From positions 1 through 5,657 of the forward strand of contig DJHE01000006.1 of the NCBI GenBank assembly GCA_002432945.1: DNA of 5,657 nt, in the 5' to 3' direction. Position 1 is the stretch's first letter. The number at the start of each line of letters is the position of its first letter. A model generated the notes under the pieces. The model had not been told where the DNA came from and did no database searches. It worked only from the letters and a program-made list of their open reading frames with translations. The DNA comes from Synergistaceae bacterium UBA5827 (GTDB lineage: Bacteria > Synergistota > Synergistia > Synergistales > 79-D21). A program made the position numbers and the translations under genes. Shown one piece after another: positions 1-5,019 of the stretch.

Positions 1-1033
1 GCTGCTTCAGCCATTTCGGATCATGCCTCCTTCCCCCGCCCGATTCCGAGCTACCGTTCCCCTTGCCGCCTGGGGCAGTCTTGCCGGTTTTCTGGTGTCT
101 GAGCGAATCCCACAGATAGTTCCAGTCGAGTTCGCAGGGAGCTCTGCCCGACCGCCCAAACCGCTCCAGGGCCTTCGAGATTTCCGACTGGACCCGGGAA
201 GGGATGTGCAGCCTTTCCAGGGCCTCAATCCTGGCCAGCTCTTCCCTGGAAATCGAGCCTCTACCGGTCTTCAGCAGGAAAAGGTCATAAGTCTCCCGAA
301 ACGCAGCAGGAATCCGTTCTCTGGTCACCTCGGGGTTTTCCCTAGGTTTATCCCTGCTCCCCGGAGCATGCCCTGTCCCTCGATTTCCAGCCAATTCACC
401 ATTCCCAAGGGTTTCTTCCAGTTCTGGTCCGACAGCTGGTACGGAAGAGGCCTCAGGAAAACCCCTAGGCGAGTCCGCGCCTCGGGCGCCTGAAACTTCG
501 TCAGAAGTTTCAGGTTGTTCTTCTGGTTCGGTTAGGTTAGGTTCGGTTAGGTCTACCTCGCTATTCCGCGTTCCTTCCGCGTCACTTCCGCGTCTATTCC
601 GCGTCGCTTCCGCGTCTACACCCCGTCTATTCCCCGTCCCATTCGGTTCATTCACCGGGTTTTCCCCAGAATGTCCTCTGGCATTCCTGACCCATTTGCT
701 TTTTCGGACCCTTTCTCTCTCCCTGATCTCCATAAGGCGGCCGATATATTCGTCCCAGTCGTGAATCACCAGTTGCCCTTCCCTTACGTCGATGAAGCGG
801 GCATCGACTAGAGCTTTCACGAAAAGATCCGGATCGCCAGTCCACATGGCTCCATCGGAAATATCAGCGCTGTCGTATTTGGCCATGCAGCCCTTCTCGG
901 CATAATTCAGGGCCCACCACCAGAAACAGTGCAGATGACCGATGACCTGGGGGATGGGAATGCTCAAGAGACGGGCGGCCTTCATCGTCTTTGGATGACT
1001 TCTCAAGCCTTCGTGGGACTCTATCCAGGCCAT
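1..1033 (-). CDS. Phage replication-initiator-like protein (DnaD/replisome-organizer type), 3' end outside window
   Basis: An open frame runs leftward off the window with 344 codons visible and no stop. The ATG at 1033 follows GGGGAG with about 7 nt spacing; an in-frame ATG at 1048 lacks an SD. Residues 1-110 look like a winged-helix N-domain (WIESHEG, KAARLL, GHLHCFWWWALNYA, FIDVREGQLVIHDWDEYIGRL), a pattern I associate with phage replisome-organizer or DnaD-like proteins. Residues 115-235 are a low-complexity polar linker containing two 11-residue repeats of form NRRGxDAExTR at 135-156. Residues 238-316 (IPAAFRETYDLFLL to ELDWNYLWDSLRHQKT) resemble a DnaD-like C-domain. The gene ends the early operon, as expected for an initiator before a helicase loader. 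AAGGAGG near position 30 and an ATG at 14 suggest the next gene may begin at the edge. The coding frame is certain; the function rests on fold-level resemblance and position. Confidence 0.75.
   Translation of the reverse strand, partial: MAWIESHEGLRSHPKTMKAARLLSIPIPQVIGHLHCFWWWALNYAEKGCMAKYDSADISDGAMWTGDPDLFVKALVDARFIDVREGQLVIHDWDEYIGRLMEIRERERVRKSKWVRNARGHSGENPVNEPNGTGNRRGVDAEATRNRRGSDAEGTRNSEVDLTEPNLTEPEEQPETSDEVSGARGADSPRGFPEASSVPAVGPELEETLGNGELAGNRGTGHAPGSRDKPRENPEVTRERIPAAFRETYDLFLLKTGRGSISREELARIEALERLHIPSRVQSEISKALERFGRSGRAPCELDWNYLWDSLRHQKTGKTAPGGKGNGSSESGGGRRHDPKWLKQ
489..514. repeat. Perfect 11-bp inverted repeat (hairpin) beside the iterons
   Basis: CCTGAAACTTC (489-499) and GAAGTTTCAGG (504-514) are exact reverse complements around the 4-nt loop GTCA. 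The hairpin lies within the coding frame (around residues 174-182), 10 bp from the pentamers. On the + strand it is followed by the pyrimidine-rich TTGTTCTTCT, so it could alternatively stop antisense transcription. A structural role in a replication origin is inferred from the adjoining repeats. Confidence 0.75.
525..554. repeat. Tandem GGTTA/GGTTC pentamers beside the iterons
   Basis: Six consecutive 5-bp units on the + strand read GGTTC GGTTA GGTTA GGTTC GGTTA GGTCT. They form two 15-bp direct repeats (525-539 and 540-554, 13 of 15 identical). On the coding strand they encode the doubled LTEPN/LTEPE motif at residues 162-171 of the replication protein. Confidence 0.8.
564..640. repeat. 11-bp iteron array inside the replication gene
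   Basis: On the + strand TTCCGCG recurs at 564, 575, 586, 597 and 608, exactly 11 bp apart, each followed by a variable 4-nt spacer. Two decayed copies follow (ACACCCCG and TATTCCCCG) to about 640. Because 11 is not a multiple of 3, three DNA units encode one 11-residue protein repeat. A period near one helical turn puts all units on one DNA face, as in initiator-bound iterons. The repeat is seen directly; origin function is inferred. Confidence 0.8.
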
Positions 1034-1250
1034 GCAACCACTCCCCATTGGGAACACATAGGTATTTGAGGCGGAAACCGACCAATATCGTATTTTTGAT
1101 GCTTCATACCGATAATTAGAATAATCACGTAAAGTTTTATCCTTTTTCCCCTTTGCCTTAGCGGATTGCATGCTTTATAATGCGATTCGATCAGGGGTAC
1201 CCCTCCTGTTCGAGTCACCTCCACTGAGCCCGCTCTGACCCAGCGGGCTT
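1034..1250. other. Intergenic stretch between the 73-aa gene and the replication gene
   Basis: No convincing leftward gene lies here. The part from about 1085 to 1180 is clearly AT-richer than the surroundings and holds an imperfect 16-bp dyad, GATAATTAGAATAATC, at 1111-1126. The rest is occupied by the predicted rightward small RNA, its promoter and its terminator. A leftward promoter for the replication gene could also lie here, but I found only weak matches. Confidence 0.6.
1153..1181 (+). promoter_or_regulatory. Rightward sigma70 promoter for antisense small RNA
   Basis: The -35 is TTGCCT at 1153-1158 (4/6 to consensus) and the -10 is TATAAT at 1176-1181 (6/6), separated by exactly 17 bp. 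No + strand gene follows, so the expected product is an RNA starting near 1188 that reads against the leftward operon. Confidence 0.7.
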
Positions 1251-1252
1251 TT
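1188..1252 (+). ncRNA. Predicted ~65-nt antisense/anti-SD small RNA
   Basis: The boundaries come from the promoter at 1153-1181 and the hairpin terminator at 1227-1252. The RNA would contain the 12-nt palindrome AGGGGTACCCCT (1193-1204), a presumably single-stranded stretch with TCACCTCC (1215-1222), then the terminator hairpin. TCACCTCC is the exact complement of GGAGGTGA, the SD before the TTG codon of the TerL-like gene. GTCACCTC (1214-1221) is the exact complement of GAGGTGAC before the antirepressor ATG. The layout recalls lambda OOP RNA and P22 sar RNA. SD-like sequences resemble one another, so the target matches alone prove little. Confidence 0.5.
1227..1252 (+). terminator. Rho-independent terminator, rightward
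   Basis: An 8-bp perfect stem AGCCCGCT (1227-1234) / AGCGGGCT (1242-1249) with a 7-nt loop is followed by a short T run. On the minus strand the hairpin is not followed by Ts, so it should act on rightward transcripts. The stop codon of the leftward 73-aa gene (TAA, 1253-1251) lies in the T run. Confidence 0.7.
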
Positions 1253-1472
1253 ATGATGCCCTGCAGGAATTCGCCTGCCCGTTACTCATGGCGGCTTGAA
1301 CAAAGCAGGAAAGGTCAACCTTTTCTTCCTCTTCCTGCACGTCCGCCCAGGACGCGAGATTGCTCAAGTGCCCCACGGTCCAGAATTTTCTTGATTCCCT
1401 CGGACATCTATCCCCGTCGCATAAGGATCGAATCAGACCGCGCACGTCCGCCGCGTTCATAAGGAAATTCAT
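1251..1472 (-). CDS. Small phage protein of unknown function (73 aa)
   Basis: The protein starts MNFLMNAADVRGLIRSL. Its ATG overlaps the antirepressor stop in an ATGA arrangement (1472-1469), the usual sign of translational coupling, with GGAAGG about 11 nt upstream. It looks like real coding sequence: an amphipathic N-terminal helix, FWTVGHLSNLASWADV in the middle, then an acidic EEEE patch. I recognise no domain. A longer open frame continues upstream to 1631 but lies inside the antirepressor gene in another frame, so the coupled ATG is the better start. It is co-transcribed with the antirepressor. Confidence 0.6.
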   Translation of the reverse strand: MNFLMNAADVRGLIRSLCDGDRCPRESRKFWTVGHLSNLASWADVQEEEEKVDLSCFVQAAMSNGQANSCRAS

Positions 1473-2245
1473 GCCGCCGCTCGCCTTCCGGCCAGTAGGG
1501 TTGCCACGTAGTCCCTGCCTTTGGGGGTTACCAGGGTCTTCATGCAGGTGCGGGGTTCGCCCTCGATAATCTTGTTGACCCGAATCACTCGGAAGCGTTT
1601 GGCATCGATGTGTTCCTGGTGGGGAACCCAATACCCGTCCAGACGGTATAGGACCCCGAGGCCTCCAAGGGCCTCGAAGATTTTCCTGGGCCCCATGCCA
1701 AAACGGGCCAGCTCTTTCCCTAGAGCCTGCAGAGACATTTCCGAACCTTCAAATGCAGTGGCCTCCCAGGCTAAAGCCCTGGGCGCCAGGTAACGGTTTT
1801 CCTCTTGCAGCAAGACTCTTTTCTCTTCAATTTCCGCAGCCAGCCGAAGGGCTTCGGGAAGTGTCCTGGGGATACGGGAATCTTGAAAACCATAGGATCC
1901 CCGGGAGCGGATCTCCGGCAGAACGACATGGGTGATCCACCTTTTAAATCGCCGGGCCTCTGGTTTGTCGCTACGTAGGATCACTGAATAGAGACCGGCC
2001 TCGTTGACGAGAGTCAGTTCCTGCTTTCCTCCAAGGGTGTCCATCAGGCGGACACCCTTTTCGTCATCCTCGAGACGGGCGGCAACATTGCGGGCATTCG
2101 AGATTTCCAGAACTTCACACACATCGGCAAGAACCCACCAGGGAGAACCGTTCTCGTCGACCGCGACCCTCACGCTCTTTTGGATAAATCCTGCCCCTTC
2201 GAAAGGGACCCCATACCTGAAAACCTGCATTCCGTTTTTAGTCAT
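1469..2245 (-). CDS. Phage antirepressor, BRO-N plus ANT domains
   Basis: This 258-aa protein has a BRO-N domain at about residues 5-118 (VAVDENGSPWWVLADVCEVL, NEAGLYSVILRSDKPEARRF, KRWITHVVLPEIRSRGSY). A helical linker with PEALRLAAEIEEK follows, then an ANT (phage antirepressor C-terminal) domain at about 150-250 (MSLQALGKELARFGMGPRKIFEALGGLGVLYR). Proteins of this architecture typically bind and inactivate prophage repressors or act as early DNA-binding regulators. The ATG at 2245 has the SD GAGGTGA 6 nt upstream; an ATG at 2249 is in another frame and stops at once. The SD overlaps the stop of the 55-aa gene (TGAGGTGAC), indicating coupling. Its SD is an 8-nt match to the predicted small RNA. 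Confidence 0.9.
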   Translation of the reverse strand: MTKNGMQVFRYGVPFEGAGFIQKSVRVAVDENGSPWWVLADVCEVLEISNARNVAARLEDDEKGVRLMDTLGGKQELTLVNEAGLYSVILRSDKPEARRFKRWITHVVLPEIRSRGSYGFQDSRIPRTLPEALRLAAEIEEKRVLLQEENRYLAPRALAWEATAFEGSEMSLQALGKELARFGMGPRKIFEALGGLGVLYRLDGYWVPHQEHIDAKRFRVIRVNKIIEGEPRTCMKTLVTPKGRDYVATLLAGRRAAA

Positions 2246-2255
2246 TCATGTCACC

Positions 2256-2423
2256 TCACTCGGTGAATAGGTCGCAAACTTCTCCCGGCCAAGTCAGGAC
2301 ATCGAGCGTGGCACAGGGCTTCTTTCCCCCGGACGCCCAGGAATCCCAGAAGGTGCATCGCCTGCAGCAAGGAGCGTCGGCCACCTGGGGAGCGCTATGA
2401 ATTTTCACCACGGTTTCTTCCAT
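2256..2423 (-). CDS. Small Cys-rich protein (55 aa), possible metal-binding knuckle
   Basis: The ATG at 2423 follows an excellent SD (GAGGAGGG, about 6 nt spacing). The stop TGA is embedded in the SD of the antirepressor, and its own SD overlaps the stop of the transglycosylase, so the genes are tightly packed. Cysteines at 19, 20, 23, 37 and 50 give C-x2-C-x13-C-x12-C, with aromatic residues after the CxxC (CTFWDSW) and VCDLF near the end. This pattern is common in small phage and metalloenzyme-associated zinc or iron-sulfur knuckle proteins. The metal site is inferred and the function is unknown. Confidence 0.7.
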   Translation of the reverse strand: MEETVVKIHSAPQVADAPCCRRCTFWDSWASGGKKPCATLDVLTWPGEVCDLFTE

Positions 2424-2435
2424 GCCTATCCCTCC

Positions 2436-3011
2436 TCACAGACTGCAAGCAACCTTTTGTACCTTGCTCGGGTACCACTTCGCCCCTCCCGAATAGGCTT
2501 CAAGGGCCCTGTCCATGCTCTTGTACCGGTTGAGGTAATGCCGAAGGATCCATGCTCCGGCCAAAATGGACCTGCGGGGTTCAAAGAGGTCTTCTCGATC
2601 AAAGATCTCGGAGTGCTTCTCTATGAGGTCCTTCTTCCAGACCGGCCAGTTTACCTGGGTGAGGCCGATGCACCCTTTGTTTGTCGCTCTGGGATCCGCC
2701 CGAGATTCCGTGTAAATAAGGCCGGCAAGAATAGCCTCGGGAAGGTCATAACGGTTGGCGGCTTCCTGGACCGCATAGGCCATATAGAGTGCGGTTTCCG
2801 GATCCAGGGCGGGGTTCGTCCCGGCGAAGAACCGCTTCAGGTTTTCTGCTTGCCTTGTCTGTTCCGAGTCAATTGAGGCCGCCATAATCGCTGAAGCAAC
2901 GAAGGCTTCCTGTTTAGCCTGGCGCCACTCGGAAATTACCGTGCCGACTCCGGTACCGAAGGCAATCCCCGACAGGAACAGAAAAAGGGCAAGCTTCCCG
3001 TGGCGTTTCAT
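2436..3011 (-). CDS. Membrane-anchored lytic transglycosylase (SLT domain)
   Basis: This 191-aa protein begins with a basic residue stretch and one hydrophobic segment (residues 7-26, LALFLFLSGIAFGTG), fitting a signal anchor that places the rest in the periplasm. Residues 75-185 are a lysozyme-like SLT domain: the presumed catalytic Glu is E102 in IYTESRADPRA, followed by GLTQVN (116-121), LFEPRRSILAGAWILRHYL, and AYSGG (172-176) in place of the usual AYNxG. Such enzymes cleave the MurNAc-GlcNAc bond of peptidoglycan to form 1,6-anhydroMurNAc. The ATG overlaps the upstream stop (ATGA, 3011-3008), with GAGG about 6 nt before it. Its place between a TerL-like gene and an antirepressor, inside an early operon, is unusual. 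Confidence 0.88.
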   Translation of the reverse strand: MKRHGKLALFLFLSGIAFGTGVGTVISEWRQAKQEAFVASAIMAASIDSEQTRQAENLKRFFAGTNPALDPETALYMAYAVQEAANRYDLPEAILAGLIYTESRADPRATNKGCIGLTQVNWPVWKKDLIEKHSEIFDREDLFEPRRSILAGAWILRHYLNRYKSMDRALEAYSGGAKWYPSKVQKVACSL

Positions 3012-4015
3012 GCGGCCCTCATTCCTCGGAGATACGCCGCCAAAGCGTGAAGAAGAGCAGATACACCGGTGATATCCCCGCGGCTTTTCGTCTGCGAAGG
3101 CTTGATGTTTCCATCCGCGTCCTCTTCAAACTCGAGATTCGAGACCATCCAGGACATGGCCGGGTTGCCGTCATGGACCAACCCTCCGCGCCGCAAAATC
3201 CGGTCCAGCGATCGGCACGGGTGGGACAAGTGCGCAAAACCCTGTCTGATGGGGACTGTCATGATGTCCGATTCTCCGAGAAGAGCGGCAAACTCTCCTG
3301 CAGTCCAGGGATCGTAGGCAACGCCGAAGGCTCCGGAGTCGCTCTTCACCCGGTTCAGGATCTCGCTGCTGATCTGCTCGTAGTCGATCAGGTCTCCTGG
3401 GGTTGTCGTTATCCAACCTCCGCTCACGAGATTCCTGTAACAGGCATATTCGGGATCCTCCAGCACCTTTACGGGAATCCAGAAACGGAAACTTGCCGCA
3501 AGGCGGTCATCCGCAAGTGGGCTAAGGAATGCCGCCGCAACCACTCTGCGTCCTCCAACCGCGATCCCGATGTAGGGTGTTCCCAATTCCATTCCTGATA
3601 CGGGGGCGCTGCTGCACAGCCAATCCGAAACGGAGATAAGTCCGAGGCCGGAGACTGCAGGAGGTGTTGAGGGGTTCACGGTTAGGCCCAGTTTTGGTGC
3701 ACTTTGGACAACCTTCGCGAGCTCTTCGATAAGGTTGACGAGCTTATCGGCCCAGGCCGAAAATTCGCCCATTCCCTCAAGCGAGAGCCCCAGCCGCACT
3801 CTCTTCGGGGGTTCTTCCAGTTCCCGCAAAAGACCACCACGTTTGAAGTATTCGAAAAGGGCTCGACCATCCACAGGGTTGATTCCACAGTTGATGTTGA
3901 CTCTTTTGTCTCTGTTGTTGTCCAATGCCTTCACCTCCGGTAGAATGAAGGCGGCAGGCCCTACTGCCACCTTGTAGTACCCTTCCGTGCCCGCCCTCGT
4001 GGCGGGCATAACCAT
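3008..4015 (-). CDS. Standalone TerL nuclease-domain-like protein, apparently lacking catalytic Asp residues
   Basis: Residues 147-332 match the C-terminal RNase-H-fold nuclease of HK97-type terminase large subunits: FWIPVKVL, then GGWITTTPGDLIDYEQI (199-215), AYDPW (233-237), IRQGFAHLSHP, GNPAMSWMVSN (283-293), NIKPSQTKS (303-311) and a final ITGVSALLHAL. Normal TerL is roughly 400-600 aa with an N-terminal ATPase; here no Walker A or B motif exists. The first family Asp (usually IGLDLS) is replaced in IGIAVGG (A152) and the last (usually IDGIVAL) in ITGVSAL (T316); only D235 remains. Residues 1-140 are unrecognised. Starts: ATG 4015 with AGAGG upstream is used here, but TTG 3925 (codon 31, leaving 305 aa) has GGAGGTGA 5 nt upstream and avoids the 44-aa frame and the hairpin at 3988-4008, so it may be the true start. 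A role as packaging decoy or regulator is inferred. Confidence 0.8.
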   Translation of the reverse strand: MVMPATRAGTEGYYKVAVGPAAFILPEVKALDNNRDKRVNINCGINPVDGRALFEYFKRGGLLRELEEPPKRVRLGLSLEGMGEFSAWADKLVNLIEELAKVVQSAPKLGLTVNPSTPPAVSGLGLISVSDWLCSSAPVSGMELGTPYIGIAVGGRRVVAAAFLSPLADDRLAASFRFWIPVKVLEDPEYACYRNLVSGGWITTTPGDLIDYEQISSEILNRVKSDSGAFGVAYDPWTAGEFAALLGESDIMTVPIRQGFAHLSHPCRSLDRILRRGGLVHDGNPAMSWMVSNLEFEEDADGNIKPSQTKSRGDITGVSALLHALAAYLRGMRAA

Positions 4016-4095
4016 CTCCCTGCCTCTCTCCTCCTCTTCCTTGTCAACCGCTGCGGGTCATCCAGGCACTGTTTGCTGTCCTGCCGGTTAGCCAT
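3961..4095 (-). CDS. Possible small basic protein (44 aa)
   Basis: The ATG at 4095 lies one base past the AlpA stop (TGAAATG) and has GGGGAG about 7 nt upstream, so translation could continue from the AlpA gene. The N-terminal part (MANRQDSKQCLDD) looks protein-like; the following residues are very Arg-rich (LTRKRRREAGR), and the C-terminal third overlaps the TerL-like frame if that begins at 4015. If the TerL-like gene begins at TTG 3925 the overlap disappears. No family is recognised. It may instead act as a translated leader for the gene downstream. Confidence 0.4.
   Translation of the reverse strand: MANRQDSKQCLDDPQRLTRKRRREAGRWLCPPRGRARKGTTRWQ
3988..4008 (-). repeat. GC hairpin at the 5' end of the TerL-like frame
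   Basis: TGCCCGCC (3988-3995) and GGCGGGCA (4001-4008) form a perfect 8-bp stem with a 5-nt loop. In the leftward mRNA the stem takes in the ATG at 4009 and begins six bases after the ATG at 4015. No T run follows on either strand, so it is not a standard terminator. It could mask the upstream starts and favour the TTG at 3925. Confidence 0.6.
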
Positions 4096-4096
4096 T

Positions 4097-4318
4097 TCAG
4101 TTCTCCCCGAGCTGGGCGATCAAGGCCCGGATGTCCTCCGCTTTCCAGACCGTGATGTTTCGTCCCAGCTTGGTTCCCTTCGGAGCCTTACCTTCGCGGC
4201 ACATCTTCCACCAGGTCGTAGGACAAACCGGAATAACCCCAAGGATCTGGCGGAGCCGAACGAATCCTGTTTCCGGAAAAGCGGGTAAAGCCCGAGTTTG
4301 AACTTCTCCTTGGATCAA
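4097..4318 (-). CDS. AlpA-family transcriptional regulator
   Basis: The roughly 73-aa product carries the compact MerR-like winged-helix core of AlpA regulators: TGFVRLRQIL, then PTTWWKMCREGKAPKGTKLG, then ITVWKAEDIRALIAQL. AlpA proteins are DNA-binding regulators of cryptic prophages and of gram-negative phage-inducible islands, where they switch on excision or replication genes. I chose TTG at 4318 because GGGGGTGA lies 5 nt before it; an in-frame ATG at 4339 would add 7 residues but has no SD. The frame stays open to 4558, but that extension is antisense to the coiled-coil gene and not protein-like. The gene faces away from the coiled-coil gene and is followed directly by the 44-aa frame. 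Confidence 0.85.
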   Translation of the reverse strand: MIQGEVQTRALPAFPETGFVRLRQILGVIPVCPTTWWKMCREGKAPKGTKLGRNITVWKAEDIRALIAQLGEN

Positions 4319-4408
4319 AACGTTCACCCCCTTGTTCATGAAACTTTCGTGACTTGGTGCTACCCTTTCGAAGGCTGCGGGTTCCTGTCTTTTGAGAGGA
4401 GGATTTTC

Positions 4409-4543
4409 ATGACGATGATCGGAATGGAGCCCAAGTTCCTCGAAGTCCTGAAATCCATTGACGAATCCTTGAAACGTATCGCTGAAAACATTGAGAAACA
4501 GACTGCCCTTCTGGAAAAGATGGGGCCACACCATCCCCGGTAG
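4409..4543 (+). CDS. Small coiled-coil protein (44 aa), opposite to the early operon
   Basis: The ATG at 4409 follows GAGAGGAGG with 7 nt spacing, a very good SD. After a short start (MTMIGMEPK), residues 10-38 are a clean amphipathic helix with Leu, Ile and Val at heptad spacing (FLEVLKSIDESLKRIAENI), predicting a coiled coil. The frame extends upstream to 4298, but only the ATG at 4409 has an SD and the upstream residues overlap the AlpA gene in antisense. I see no clear promoter in 4340-4408 and no terminator after it. It is the only rightward gene between AlpA and the CI-like repressor. Function unknown; a small dimerising regulator or inhibitor would fit. Confidence 0.7.
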   Translation: MTMIGMEPKFLEVLKSIDESLKRIAENIEKQTALLEKMGPHHPR

Positions 4544-4603
4544 CCTGACCCTTCTCAATTAGCGCCCAAGGCCTCGTTGAGCCCGCAGCCTCACGTTCCT
4601 TCC

Positions 4604-4777
4604 CTATAGATCCGACCGGGGAAAATCTACCGAGTTAGAGCACGACACTCCCTGCTCGATCGTCTTGATGGCTCGTTCGAGGATCTCTCTGGCTTCCTCA
4701 AATTTCCCCTGGGCCCTTACGTCGAACCCCTTCTCCCCATCCCAATCGCTGAAGGTCACCTGCAGGAGCTTCGCCAT
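4604..4777 (-). CDS. Small phage protein of unknown function (57 aa)
   Basis: The product begins MAKLLQVTFSDWDGEKGFDV and continues with an amphipathic helix (KFEEAREILERAIKTIEQG). The ATG at 4777 has GGGGGTGA 5 nt upstream; a GTG at 4786 in the same frame would overlap that SD. The fold looks like a short beta segment followed by a helix, which I cannot assign. Its SD overlaps the stop of the -1 frame that follows the Cro-like gene, indicating one transcript and possible coupling. The 60 bases after its stop (4544-4603) hold nothing I recognise. Confidence 0.65.
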   Translation of the reverse strand: MAKLLQVTFSDWDGEKGFDVRAQGKFEEAREILERAIKTIEQGVSCSNSVDFPRSDL

Positions 4778-4782
4778 TCCAT

Positions 4783-5019
4783 TCACCCCCTTCCTACCGT
4801 TTCCAGGAACATGCGTCCCTGGTCCATGAGACCGTTGATTCCCTCGATGAAGCTTCTCGTTCCCGGAAGATCCGCAATCCCGTCCTGGAGATCCGCCACG
4901 TACCCCAACACTTCCGCTGGTTCGTCGATCAGGGCGGCTATCGCACCGACTGCGGGGATCAGGCAGCAGAGTGCGTTGACGCCCCGGTTGTTCGCCGCCG
5001 TCGCGCCGGGGCCTCCGTA
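4783..5019 (-). CDS. -1 frame extension of the Cro-like gene (putative frameshift product, 78 codons)
   Basis: From the heptamer at 5025-5019 a -1 frame runs 78 codons to TGA at 4785-4783. It opens with a Gly/Ala-rich linker (YGGPGATAANNRG), then a hydrophobic segment (VNALCCLIPAVGAIAALI), then helical-looking sequence (VLGYVADLQDGIADLPGTRS, FIEGINGLMDQGRMFLETVG). Its wobble positions are GC-rich like the neighbouring genes. The frame is closed upstream by TGA at 5061-5059 and holds no ATG, GTG or TTG before GTG 4911, so about 36 coding-looking codons have no ordinary start. A 146-aa HTH-linker-domain fusion made by -1 frameshifting would explain this. Alternatives are an old frameshift mutation, or a 42-aa protein from GTG 4911 with a weak SD. 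Confidence 0.5.
   Translation of the reverse strand, partial: YGGPGATAANNRGVNALCCLIPAVGAIAALIDEPAEVLGYVADLQDGIADLPGTRSFIEGINGLMDQGRMFLETVGRG

Noticed and set aside
23..493. A 156-codon rightward frame opposite the replication gene
   Set aside because: It is Pro/Arg/Ser-rich shadow coding of the leftward frame, with no SD and no domain.
564..640. The short repeats considered as a CRISPR array
   Set aside because: Units are only 11 bp with 4-nt variable parts and lie inside an open coding frame, so no repeat-spacer organisation exists.
1111..1126. Imperfect AT-rich dyad GATAATTAGAATAATC considered as an operator for the replication gene
   Set aside because: Single copy, imperfect, and not placed over a convincing promoter; left as a note in the intergenic entry.
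1021..1224. A 67-codon leftward frame between the 73-aa gene and the replication gene
   Set aside because: It starts at GTG without an SD, spans the AT-rich control region and the antisense RNA, and overlaps the replication gene start; the composition is not protein-like.
1193..1226. TTCGAGTC followed by ACCTCCAC resembles the T-loop and 3' end of a tRNA or tmRNA, suggesting an attachment site
   Set aside because: The flanking bases do not form a T stem (only 2 of 5 pairs), no other arms are found and no integrase is nearby. The stretch is better explained as part of the small RNA with an anti-SD sequence.
2397..2876. A 159-codon rightward frame opposite the lytic transglycosylase
   Set aside because: The leftward SLT domain is unmistakable on the other strand; this frame is its mirror and lacks an SD.
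4319..4558. N-terminal extension of the AlpA frame up to 4558
   Set aside because: It is antisense to the coiled-coil gene, lacks an SD and has no AlpA-like sequence before about residue 90 of the long frame.
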